A DNA stretch of 5,205 nucleotides from AC-52 sp044870295 (GTDB lineage Bacteria > Actinomycetota > UBA4738). Positions 1 through 5,021 of the stretch are shown one piece after another. The notes under the pieces are model-generated. The model did not search any database. It saw only the letters and a program-made list of their open reading frames with translations, and was not told the DNA's origin. The stretch's first letter is position 1. Every line of letters starts with the position of its first letter. The DNA lies in assembly GCA_044870295.1 (NCBI GenBank), contig JBIOYQ010000112.1, forward strand, positions 1-5,205. Direction: 5' to 3'. The position numbers and the translations under genes were made by a program.

Positions 1-663
1 ACGCTCGGGGAGCTGATCTCGGTGGCCGACGACGACTCGACGCAGTCCACGGTCAAGCTGCTGGCTCCCTTCGGAGGAGCGGCTGTGGACGAGCTCCTGG
101 ACAACCTGGCCCAGGAGCGGGACCGCGGTCGCCGTGCCGTGCTGCTGGCCGTCCTGTCTGAGGTCGCTCGAGGGCACCACGATCGCGTGGCGGAGCGCCT
201 GGCGGATCCACGGTGGTTCGTGGCGCGCAACGCCGTGACCATCCTGTACCGGTCCGGCGACCGGGACGTCCTGCCCCGGTTGGTCCAGGCGTCCCACCAT
301 GCCGAGGCGCCGGTGCGACGAGAGGCGGCCCGAGGCCTCCTGGCGGTGGCCGGGCTGGACGTCCTGCCGGAGCTCATGGCGCTGGCGTCCGACCCGGACG
401 ACTCGGTTCGGTCCGCGGTGATCAGCGCGATGGGCGGCCTGAGCGCTCCGGGAGTCGCCGCCGGGTTGGCCCACCTCGTCCGGACCCTGCAGGACCCGAC
501 GGACCGTCGCAAGGCCATCGACGCGCTGGCCCGTCATCCCGCCCCCGAGGCGGCAGATGCACTGGCGGGCCTGGCCTCGTCTTCGTCGCGCCCGAAGCTT
601 CCCCGGCGCATCCGCCGCTACGCGAAGACCCTTGCCCAGCGCCGCCGGGAGGGCAAGCCGTGA
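1..663 (+). CDS. HEAT-repeat protein, C-terminal part (5' end outside window)
   Basis: The reading frame is open from the first base to a TGA at 661-663, so the 220 visible residues are probably the C-terminal part of a longer protein. A GTG at 22 is a possible internal start but has no clear ribosome binding site, and the frame continues upstream of it. The protein is alpha-helical and shows about four degenerate HEAT-type helix pairs of roughly 30 residues, with recurring cores such as DPRWFVARNAVTILY, APVRREAARGLLAVAG and DDSVRSAVISAMGGL, each with the typical D-x-x-V-R/A-x-x-A pattern. The last 25 residues are very basic. HEAT repeats form curved solenoids that bind other proteins; no catalytic domain is visible. 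The stop overlaps the GTG start of the HD-GYP gene, so the two are probably co-translated and may act together. The fold is fairly certain; the partner and role are inferred. Confidence 0.85.
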   Translation, partial: TLGELISVADDDSTQSTVKLLAPFGGAAVDELLDNLAQERDRGRRAVLLAVLSEVARGHHDRVAERLADPRWFVARNAVTILYRSGDRDVLPRLVQASHHAEAPVRREAARGLLAVAGLDVLPELMALASDPDDSVRSAVISAMGGLSAPGVAAGLAHLVRTLQDPTDRRKAIDALARHPAPEAADALAGLASSSSRPKLPRRIRRYAKTLAQRRREGKP

Positions 664-2141
664 CCTCGAAGGTCGTCAGCCGCTCCATGCTGGACCTCGC
701 CAGCGAGTTCATTCGCCACCTCTCGTCCGCCCGGCAGGTCTACACCCTCTACCCGGCCGGTCACCCGAACCGCGTCGAGCCGGTCCGCGCCGCGCTGGAG
801 ACCATCCGGAAGATGCGCGCGGGGACGGATGGCGACCCGGTCCTGTTCGTCACCCGCCATGCGTTGTACTTCGGTCCGGTCCTCCTGGCCAGGGACTCGC
901 TGTCGCGGTACGGCCTGGTCTCGGCGTTCGAGAAGGCCGGTGTGGAGTCGGTCGAGCCGCTGGCGGCCGTGACGGAGGAAGACGTCGATCGCCTGGTCCG
1001 GGTCCTCAGCGGTGAGCTGGGGCTGCACACGACCTTCGACGGCATGGCCCTCAACCGGATCAAGCCCAACGTGGACGTCGAGGACGATCCCACCGGCTCC
1101 GGTCTCCGTCAGAGCTACGCCCTGGGGCTGGAGGTGCTGCGCCACACGGCCGCCGACGTGATGGCTGGGCACCGCATCAACCTGGGGGCCGCCAGCCGGC
1201 TGGTCGAGCAACTCTCGGAGCACGTCTTCCAGGACCCCACCCAGGCGCTCATGCTCGCCACCGTCCGGTCCCACGACGAGCACACCTACTACCACATGCT
1301 GAACGTGTGCCTGTTGTCGATCGCGCTGGGGTACGCCGTCGGCCTGCACCCCGACCAGATCATGGCGCTGGGTATGGGGGCCTTGCTGCACGACGTCGGC
1401 AAGGTGAACGTCCCGGTGTCGGTCCTCCAGAACGTCGGCCCACTCACGCCTGACCAATGGCAGATCATCCAGCGCCACCCCGTGGAGGGGGCCGGGATGG
1501 TGTTCGGAACCGGTGACGGGATGAGCCACCTGACGGCGGCCATCGTCCTCGAGCACCACTCCGCGTTCGACCTCTCGGGGTATCCGGACCTGTCCAATCG
1601 ACCGCACCCATCGTTGCCCGCCCGCATGGTGGCGGTGGCCGACTGCTTCGATGCGGTGACCACGAACCGGCCGTACCGGCGAGCGGAGGAGCGGCGCCAG
1701 GCGCTCAACATCCTGCTGGCCGGGGCGGGCAGGGGCTACGACCCTCGGGTGGTCAGGACCTTCGTGCGGCTGCAGGGCTTGTTCCCGATCGGCTCGCTGG
1801 TTCGGCTCACGGACGGCAACGTCGGCGTGGTGGTTCGCAACCACGAGACACTGCTCGCTCGCCCGACCGTGCGCGTGCTGCTCGACGCCGAGGGGACCGC
1901 GTGCGACCCGTTCGAGCTCGACCTGACGCAGATGAACGCCGACGGCTCGTTCCGCTGGGACGTGGAGCGAAGCATGGACCCGAACGAGATCGGGGTCGAC
2001 ATGATGTCGCTGATCCTGTTGGGCGAGCTCGAGTCGTCCCCGGCGATGCAGGAGGAACGGCCCAGCCTGGTCCACGAGCCCGCTCACGGAGAACAGGCTC
2101 CCCCCGGGTACGTGCAGGCTCCGGCCTCCCACCGGGCCTGA
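660..2141 (+). CDS. HD-GYP domain protein, probable cyclic-di-GMP phosphodiesterase
   Basis: This gene encodes 493 residues from GTG 660, which overlaps the previous stop as GTGA; ATG 687 is a later alternative. The frame is open further upstream, but that stretch lies inside the HEAT gene and reads as shadow sequence. Residues 1 to about 170 form an N-terminal domain with a YTLYPAGHPNR motif, a type that I recall from HEAT/HD-GYP proteins. Residues about 200-400 are the HD-GYP domain: H212 (YYHMLNV), H244-D245 (HDVGK), H273 (RHPVEGA), H299-H300, G307-Y308-P309, D328 (VADCFDAVT) and RPYR soon after. These are the expected metal ligands and signature residues for hydrolysing cyclic di-GMP. A beta-rich tail follows (FPIGSLVRL, then GNVGVVVRN), common after such domains. 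No transmembrane segment or receiver domain is seen, so it is probably cytosolic. Oddity: the usual HHExxDGxGYP reads HHSAFDLSGYP, losing the Glu and the first Gly. Activity is probable, not proven. Confidence 0.9.
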   Translation: MTSKVVSRSMLDLASEFIRHLSSARQVYTLYPAGHPNRVEPVRAALETIRKMRAGTDGDPVLFVTRHALYFGPVLLARDSLSRYGLVSAFEKAGVESVEPLAAVTEEDVDRLVRVLSGELGLHTTFDGMALNRIKPNVDVEDDPTGSGLRQSYALGLEVLRHTAADVMAGHRINLGAASRLVEQLSEHVFQDPTQALMLATVRSHDEHTYYHMLNVCLLSIALGYAVGLHPDQIMALGMGALLHDVGKVNVPVSVLQNVGPLTPDQWQIIQRHPVEGAGMVFGTGDGMSHLTAAIVLEHHSAFDLSGYPDLSNRPHPSLPARMVAVADCFDAVTTNRPYRRAEERRQALNILLAGAGRGYDPRVVRTFVRLQGLFPIGSLVRLTDGNVGVVVRNHETLLARPTVRVLLDAEGTACDPFELDLTQMNADGSFRWDVERSMDPNEIGVDMMSLILLGELESSPAMQEERPSLVHEPAHGEQAPPGYVQAPASHRA

Positions 2142-2235
2142 CCCCGGCCTGCGCTGTCGGTCACATTCACGTCTGTCCATCCTTGGTCGTACCGAGAAAT
2201 GGCCGAACGGACGTGGCTGGTCTGGGCTGTCCGCG

Positions 2236-2261
2236 GGAACAATCCCTCCAGCGCAAGCGTC
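2236..2261 (+). promoter_or_regulatory. Possible ECF-sigma-type promoter upstream of the 109-aa gene
   Basis: GGAAC at 2236-2240 (within GGGAAC) is followed after 17 bases by CGTC at 2258-2261. This resembles the GGAAC / CGTC-CGTT elements used by extracytoplasmic-function sigma factors. It lies 32 bases before the GTG at 2294, a suitable distance. Short motifs of this kind arise often by chance in GC-rich DNA, so this is tentative. Confidence 0.28.
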
Positions 2262-2293
2262 CTTGGTTCATTCGATCGAGGCGGGAGACCAGC

Positions 2294-2623
2294 GTGCCGG
2301 ACAAAGACGAAAGCGTCGTCGAGAAGGCGGTCGATCGGGCGCACGACTGGGGAGCCGAGCTGGGGCCCTTCTGGGTGGCGGTCTTCGACCAGTTCCATGG
2401 CGACGTTCGCAAGTGGGCGGAGGAGGTCGGTGTCGATCCGCTCTCGTACGAGTTCCGGGCCTCGTGGTACGTGGCCTGCCGCGCCCTCAAGCAGGTGGTC
2501 GAGGTCATGCCGGCCCACCCCTCGCTGGTGCCGCGCCTGCACCGCATGACGGACATCGTTGCCACGGCCGGCATGTGGGGCGCCACCGTCGACAAGTCCG
2601 GCAACCGTTCCTCCACGAACTGA
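2294..2623 (+). CDS. Uncharacterised 109-aa protein
   Basis: The start is GTG 2294, chosen because GGGAG at 2283-2287 sits six bases upstream and the residues before it look non-coding. I do not recognise the family. The product is acidic at its N-terminus and largely predicted helical, with five tryptophans (19, 27, 41, 58, 95), one cysteine (C62), and an aromatic stretch GPFWVAVFDQFHGDVRKWAEE around residues 24-44. The tail (residues 100-109) is polar and likely disordered. There is no signal peptide and no clear transmembrane helix, although residues 24-34 are hydrophobic. It is separated by 152 bases from the HD-GYP gene and 126 or more bases from the next gene, so it is probably its own transcription unit. 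Coding is supported by good ribosome binding site spacing and strong third-position G/C; function is unknown. Confidence 0.7.
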   Translation: MPDKDESVVEKAVDRAHDWGAELGPFWVAVFDQFHGDVRKWAEEVGVDPLSYEFRASWYVACRALKQVVEVMPAHPSLVPRLHRMTDIVATAGMWGATVDKSGNRSSTN

Positions 2624-2676
2624 CCCGCCGTCCAGCCACCGCTCGGTGATGGGACGACACTTCTCCGCGCTGCCTC

Positions 2677-2702
2677 GTTTCATCGAGCGCCACGCCGGGT
2701 AT
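2677..2702 (+). promoter_or_regulatory. Sigma-B/sigma-F-type (general stress) promoter
   Basis: GTTT at 2677-2680 is followed after exactly 16 bases by GGGTAT at 2697-2702. This is a full match to the pattern known for actinobacterial alternative sigma factors (M. tuberculosis SigF and Streptomyces sigma-B: GTTT, about 14-17 bases, GGGTAT/C). A transcript starting about seven bases downstream would have a leader of roughly 50 bases before the start at 2759. It lies in a 126-base non-coding gap, where a promoter is expected. That a sigma-F-like factor uses it is inferred. Confidence 0.6.
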
Positions 2703-2758
2703 CCCCGCAGTGCTTCATTGAACCGACCTGCACGGCCAACATCGAGGACGTGGTGCGA

Positions 2759-2947
2759 ATGGATTCCTACGCGCGCGAACATGACTGGGACCTCATCGAG
2801 CAGGCCCATCCCCAGCGGACCAAGCCCTTTGGCTTCATCTGCTGTTGTGGCGCCGGGGCAATGGCGGCCTACCACAGCGCCCGAGAGGCCATTCGAGCGG
2901 CCCGGTCCCACCTCCGCGAGACATCCCGGCATCCTCGAGCCGCCTGA
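2759..2947 (+). CDS. Small Cys-Cys-Cys motif protein (about 62-64 aa), function unknown
   Basis: An open frame ends at TGA 2945-2947. Start choices are ATG 2759 (62 residues) and GTG 2753 (64 residues); GAGG at 2744-2747 fits the GTG better (five bases) and the ATG less well (eleven bases). The peptide begins MDSYAREHDWDLIEQAHP, then has a hydrophobic centre FGFICCCGAGAMAAYH carrying three consecutive cysteines (about residues 28-30 from ATG), then a basic helical C-terminus rich in Arg and Ala. I do not recognise the family. The cysteine cluster could bind metal, be lipidated or be redox active; none of these is shown. It sits about 55 bases downstream of the sigma-B/F-like promoter and four bases before the next small gene, which supports it as the first gene of a two-gene unit. 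The main doubt is its short length. Confidence 0.6.
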   Translation: MDSYAREHDWDLIEQAHPQRTKPFGFICCCGAGAMAAYHSAREAIRAARSHLRETSRHPRAA

Positions 2948-2951
2948 GCCC

Positions 2952-3137
2952 ATGGCGGTCGTCACCATCGCTTGCGGGAAATGCGGGCGCGAGTTCGAGG
3001 TGGTCGAGGAGCAGGCCAGGTCCGTCTCTCCCGAGCCGCTCGGCGAGCCCTACCTCGCGGTTCCGGAGCACCAGGACTCGGCGGGGCTCCGGTGCGGCGG
3101 CTCCAACCTTCCGGGCGAGCTGCGCGGCGCTGCCTGA
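2952..3137 (+). CDS. Small zinc-binding-like protein (61 aa)
   Basis: ATG 2952 lies four bases after the previous stop, consistent with co-translation; the ribosome binding site of its own is weak. The 61-residue product has an N-terminal CGKCGREFEV element (C8, C11) and a C-terminal H-x7-C element in VPEHQDSAGLRCGGSN (H40, C48). Together these give a possible CxxC...H...C zinc site. The tail motif (His, a short linker, then Cys-x-Gly-Ser) resembles one that I recall in short actinobacterial and phage-encoded proteins of unknown role. The first part resembles the knuckle of a zinc ribbon. There is no DNA-binding or catalytic domain beyond this. It is probably expressed with the Cys-Cys-Cys protein from the sigma-B/F-type promoter. 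The zinc role is inferred from cysteine spacing. Confidence 0.6.
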   Translation: MAVVTIACGKCGREFEVVEEQARSVSPEPLGEPYLAVPEHQDSAGLRCGGSNLPGELRGAA

Positions 3138-3230
3138 TCCCGTCCCATCAGCTCGAGCGATCCGGAGCTAGGTAGGAATCACGGGCTTCGTCGGGGGGCA
3201 TAACTTGTGTCGGCGGCGCCCCCGCTCACC

Positions 3231-3240
3231 AAAGGAGGTT
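3231..3240 (+). promoter_or_regulatory. Near-perfect Shine-Dalgarno sequence
   Basis: AAAGGAGGTT is almost an exact complement of the 16S rRNA 3' end and lies just before ATG 3243. It fixes the start of the 68-aa gene there and not at the in-frame GTG 3207, and it predicts strong translation. Confidence 0.8.
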
Positions 3241-3242
3241 CC

Positions 3243-3449
3243 ATGCCGACCCCAGGAAAGTCCACGGGGAAGCGCGATCTGATCGCGCCGAATGGCGATA
3301 AGAGGTACGTCCGCAGGAACGCGAAGGGCCAGTTCATCGAATCGGACGACGTCGGGCGCTCACTCACCGCCGACCGGAGGACGAAAGCGGCCGGCACGGC
3401 GAAGAAGGGTCAGGGGGACAAGGGCGACCGAAAGGGAGGAGTCCGATGA
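3243..3449 (+). CDS. Small highly basic conserved hypothetical protein (68 aa)
   Basis: The start at ATG 3243 is set by the very strong ribosome binding site. The product is 68 residues and very rich in Lys, Arg, Gly and Asp, with few hydrophobic residues. It shows the blocks KRDLIAPNGDKRYVRR (residues 10-25), KGQFIESDDVGRSLTADRR (28-46) and a Lys/Gly-rich tail ending GQGDKGDRKGG. From memory this matches a short uncharacterised family with a GDKRYVRR...GQF.E..DVGRSL..DRR pattern, found in diverse environmental bacteria; no name or function is known to me. The composition suggests a partly disordered nucleic-acid-binding or histone-tail-like protein, which is inference only. Its stop overlaps the ATG of the following membrane peptide (ATGA), so the two are coupled. 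A weak GGGCAT element at 3196-3201 could be a sigma-B/F-type -10, but no good -35 is seen. Confidence 0.85.
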   Translation: MPTPGKSTGKRDLIAPNGDKRYVRRNAKGQFIESDDVGRSLTADRRTKAAGTAKKGQGDKGDRKGGVR

Positions 3450-3565
3450 TCTCCAGCATCTTGTCCGTCGCCGGCCTGATCGTGATCATCGCCATCGCGG
3501 TGGTTGCGCTCATCATCGGGCTCGTCGTGAGGGCCTTCCGGAGGCCTCCCCGCAGCACGTACTGA
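3446..3565 (+). CDS. Single-pass membrane peptide (39 aa)
   Basis: ATG 3446 overlaps the upstream stop as ATGA (3446-3449), and GGGAGGAG at 3434-3441 provides a strong ribosome binding site. The 39-residue product is one continuous hydrophobic helix from about residue 5 to 28 (Ile, Val, Leu, Ala), followed by a short basic tail RAFRRPPRSTY. The positive tail suggests an inner-membrane protein with the C-terminus in the cytoplasm and the N-terminus outside. It looks like a membrane-resident small protein and not a cleaved signal peptide, as no Ala-x-Ala site follows the helix. Coupling to the basic 68-aa protein suggests the two share a condition of use or a complex. Small hydrophobic peptides of this kind include toxins of type I systems and regulators of membrane proteins; nothing here decides between them. 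The family is unrecognised. Confidence 0.75.
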   Translation: MISSILSVAGLIVIIAIAVVALIIGLVVRAFRRPPRSTY

Positions 3566-3596
3566 GGGGCCGCCGTCCTTTCGCGCGCTCGCCCTG

Positions 3597-3625
3597 TTGT
3601 CCTCGCTCGACGTCCCGAGTAGCGT
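3597..3625 (+). promoter_or_regulatory. Possible housekeeping-type promoter for the secreted protein
   Basis: TTGTCC at 3597-3602 and TAGCGT at 3620-3625 are separated by 17 bases. They resemble the actinobacterial vegetative pattern (TTGACN, 16-18 bases, TANNNT). Transcription from here would give a leader of about 40 bases before ATG 3671, with the ribosome binding site inside it. The preceding gene ends at 3565, so an independent promoter is expected in this gap. Confidence 0.4.
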
Positions 3626-3670
3626 GCGTCCGTTGATCTTCCTGTCGTGATCGAGAGGAGGGTGGTCGTC

Positions 3671-4060
3671 ATGCTGAAGAGGCTGCGGCGTGCGTATGCC
3701 GCGGGGCTCGGTGCCGTGCTCGTCGCGGGGACCATGACATCAGCCGTAGTCGTCGGCGCCACGCCGGCGGCAGCCGGAGCAGCGCAGACCGCCCAGATCA
3801 AGGTCGACCCGACCTCCGGCCCGCCCGGGACCGCCGTCCTGGTGAGCGGGCGCCGGTTCGGGCCGTGCACCTCGGTTCGCCTGACGTTCGAGGACGCCAA
3901 CGGGCGCGCCTTCGTCCTCGGGACGGTGATCGTGTCGCAGGGCCACTTCGTGAGTCGGGCCACCATCCCGACCGAGGTGGGTCAAGGCGATGGGACCATC
4001 GAGGCGTTCGGAGGACGCACCTGCCCCATCGGAGCGACGTCGGCCTTCCTCGTTACCTAA
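3671..4060 (+). CDS. Exported protein with a single Ig-like (IPT/TIG-type) domain
   Basis: ATG 3671 is chosen because AGGAGG at 3656-3661 lies nine bases before it and a standard signal peptide follows at once; GTG 3647 and GTG 3662 are in-frame alternatives, less likely. Of 129 residues, the first 37 form an export signal: MLKRLRR, a hydrophobic core (about 8-29), then an Ala-rich TPAAAGAA stretch with likely signal-peptidase-I cleavage near residues 35-38. No lipobox cysteine is seen. The mature part (about 91 residues) begins VDPTSGPPGTAVLVSGRRFGP, the typical opening of IPT/TIG or related beta-sandwich domains, and is predicted all-beta. Two cysteines, C66 and C118, could form a disulfide linking the sheets. 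There is no cell-wall sorting signal, so the protein is probably secreted or loosely cell-associated. Function is unknown; binding or surface roles are usual for such domains. Confidence 0.82.
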   Translation: MLKRLRRAYAAGLGAVLVAGTMTSAVVVGATPAAAGAAQTAQIKVDPTSGPPGTAVLVSGRRFGPCTSVRLTFEDANGRAFVLGTVIVSQGHFVSRATIPTEVGQGDGTIEAFGGRTCPIGATSAFLVT

Positions 4061-4274
4061 CAAGGCCGGTTGGGCGCGAGAGAAGGGAGAACCTGTTCAG
4101 ATCGCGTATCAGCCGGCCGCCCCGTCCTGCCAGGCACGCTCTTGTTGTCCCCCCCCGGGAAAGTACTACCATCCTTCGAAACTACCGGTTCCGTTCTGGA
4201 CTGGAAAAGGTCCTTCGCCTCATCCCTCCGGCCTAGAGCCCACCGGCACTCCGAGGATAGTTAGGGAGGCCAGC
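4061..4274. other. 214-base intergenic spacer upstream of the STAS gene
   Basis: No convincing gene is present; the open frames crossing it lack ribosome binding sites and resemble shadows. It contains a run of eight C followed by GGG (4149-4159) and, downstream, a slightly AT-richer stretch (4160-4210) that probably holds the STAS promoter. A weak TTGTTG (4142-4147) / TACTAC (4164-4169) pair with 16-base spacing is the best vegetative candidate, but the match is poor. AGGGAGG at 4263-4269 is the ribosome binding site of the STAS gene. Confidence 0.5.
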
Positions 4275-4625
4275 ATGGACGGGACCGTTCAGCCGTTCAA
4301 GGCGACTCGCGTGGACTCCGTTCGGGCTGTGCACCTGGAAGGCGAGCTGGATCTCGCTTTCGCTGACGAGCTCAGCGAAGTGCTGCGCGATTGCGCCGCC
4401 CCCGGGGGTCCCCTCGTCGTTGATGCGACCGGGCTTTCCTACTTGGACAGCACCGGCATTCATGTTCTCTTGCGCGCCGCCAAGCTTGTGGCGGAAGGTG
4501 GGTGGTGCGTGTACCTCCACATCGACGACGGGATCGTTGAAGAGGTGATGCGTCTCACAGGGATGGACCGGATACCTCACGTCCACGTCATCGACCATCG
4601 GGGCTTCAAAGCGCCCAAGAGCTAA
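4275..4625 (+). CDS. STAS-domain anti-sigma factor antagonist (RsbV/SpoIIAA type)
   Basis: ATG 4275 follows AGGGAGG by five bases; the frame is open further upstream but without coding character. The 116-residue product is one STAS domain over nearly its full length, the usual size for a stand-alone antagonist. Key elements are LEGELDL (residues 21-27), the first strand and turn, and LVVDATGLSYLDSTGIHVLLRA (around 47-68), which carries the conserved D-S-T-G. By analogy with RsbV, S59 is the expected phosphorylation site. In known partner-switching systems the unphosphorylated protein binds an anti-sigma kinase (RsbW/SpoIIAB type), freeing the sigma factor; phosphorylation ends this. No kinase, phosphatase or sigma gene is adjacent here, so its partner must lie elsewhere. 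The presence of a sigma-B/F-type promoter nearby fits such a circuit but does not prove a link. It is probably transcribed alone, ending at the hairpin at 4631-4659. Confidence 0.92.
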   Translation: MDGTVQPFKATRVDSVRAVHLEGELDLAFADELSEVLRDCAAPGGPLVVDATGLSYLDSTGIHVLLRAAKLVAEGGWCVYLHIDDGIVEEVMRLTGMDRIPHVHVIDHRGFKAPKS

Positions 4626-4630
4626 CCAGC

Positions 4631-4659
4631 CGGCCCCGCGCGATCGGCGCTCGGGGTCG
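4631..4659. terminator. GC-rich hairpin between convergent genes, possible bidirectional terminator
   Basis: Bases 4631-4642 pair with 4648-4659 in a 12-position stem around a five-base loop (ATCGG), with one mismatch (4639/4651) and one G-T pair (4633/4657). It starts six bases after the STAS stop and ends 26 bases before the minus-strand stop. There is no T-tract on either side, which is common for actinobacterial terminators. Confidence 0.5.
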
Positions 4660-4684
4660 CGATCACTTCATCACGAGCGTGAGG

Positions 4685-5002
4685 CTACGCAGGCGTCCGT
4701 TCGACGTCAGTCTCTTGTACGACCTTGTCGACGACATCCTGAGCGATGTCCTCGGCGGCCCGCCGCTCCTCTTCCTTTTGTTGGTTCACTTCCACCCGAG
4801 CGGCTTGCCAGGCTGACCAGTGGCCCGACACGAGCGCCCACAGGGAGAGCGCTGCCACGTAGGTCACCTTGTCGATCCAGTGGGTGATGATGGAGATCGG
4901 TATCATCGTGATCCAGAACACGGTGAGCCATCCATTGACCCGACGCATGAAGACCGCGTCGCCCTGGATCGAAGCCCACAACGACTTGACCAATGCGGAC
5001 AT
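4685..5002 (-). CDS. Two-helix membrane protein with charged C-terminal tail (105 aa)
   Basis: The frame runs from ATG 5002 (105 residues) or ATG 5077 (130 residues) to a TAG at 4687-4685. The inner start is preferred because the longer form would overlap most of the upstream zinc-ribbon gene and its extra 25 residues look unstructured; however, ATG 5002 lacks a clear ribosome binding site, while ATG 5077 has a weak GGAAG. Segments: a cytoplasmic lead with FMRRVNGWL (18-26), transmembrane helix 1 (about 25-42, with a central Pro35), a short turn, helix 2 (about 46-64), then an Arg/Glu/Gln-rich helix (69-98) likely to be an amphipathic or coiled-coil tail. The core YVAALSLWALVSGHWSAWQA is highly distinctive, and I recall similar uncharacterised actinobacterial membrane proteins. 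Both ends are probably cytoplasmic. No catalytic or transport motif is seen; function is unknown. Confidence 0.82.
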   Translation of the reverse strand: MSALVKSLWASIQGDAVFMRRVNGWLTVFWITMIPISIITHWIDKVTYVAALSLWALVSGHWSAWQAARVEVNQQKEEERRAAEDIAQDVVDKVVQETDVERTPA

Positions 5003-5021
5003 GTCGATGACAGCGTGGTCT

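Noticed and set aside
213..659. Upstream extension of the HD-GYP frame to GTG 213
   Set aside because: The stretch lies inside the HEAT-repeat gene in another frame and translates to Pro/Gly/Arg-rich shadow sequence; the coupled GTG at 660 begins normal coding sequence.
2132..2147. Short CCGGG...CCCGG hairpin at the end of the HD-GYP gene
   Set aside because: The stem is only five pairs and overlaps the stop codon, with no T-tract; too weak to call a terminator.
618..2180. Long minus-strand open frame of 520 codons opposite the HD-GYP gene
   Set aside because: It is antisense to a clear HD-GYP domain gene; such long antisense frames are common in high-GC DNA, and the product is low-complexity (Arg, Gly, His, Val) with no domain.
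2084..2968. Minus-strand open frame of 294 codons
   Set aside because: It spans several better-supported + strand genes and non-coding gaps, lacks a clear ribosome binding site and has no recognisable domain.
3176..3201. Possible second sigma-B/F-type promoter (GAAT, 16 bases, GGGCAT)
   Set aside because: The -10 has one mismatch and the -35 two in the four key bases; chance occurrence is too likely to list as a feature.
3364..3966. Minus-strand open frame of 200 codons
   Set aside because: It is antisense to three + strand genes with good starts; its composition (Arg, Thr, Ser, Pro) is typical of a shadow frame.
4149..4159. Run of eight C followed by GGG as a phase-variable tract
   Set aside because: It lies in non-coding sequence not clearly within a promoter spacer, and a single run in GC-rich DNA is weak evidence for phase variation.
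4070..4264. 64-codon + strand frame in the spacer before the STAS gene
   Set aside because: There is no ribosome binding site suited to its start and no hydrophobic or motif pattern; the spacer is better read as non-coding.
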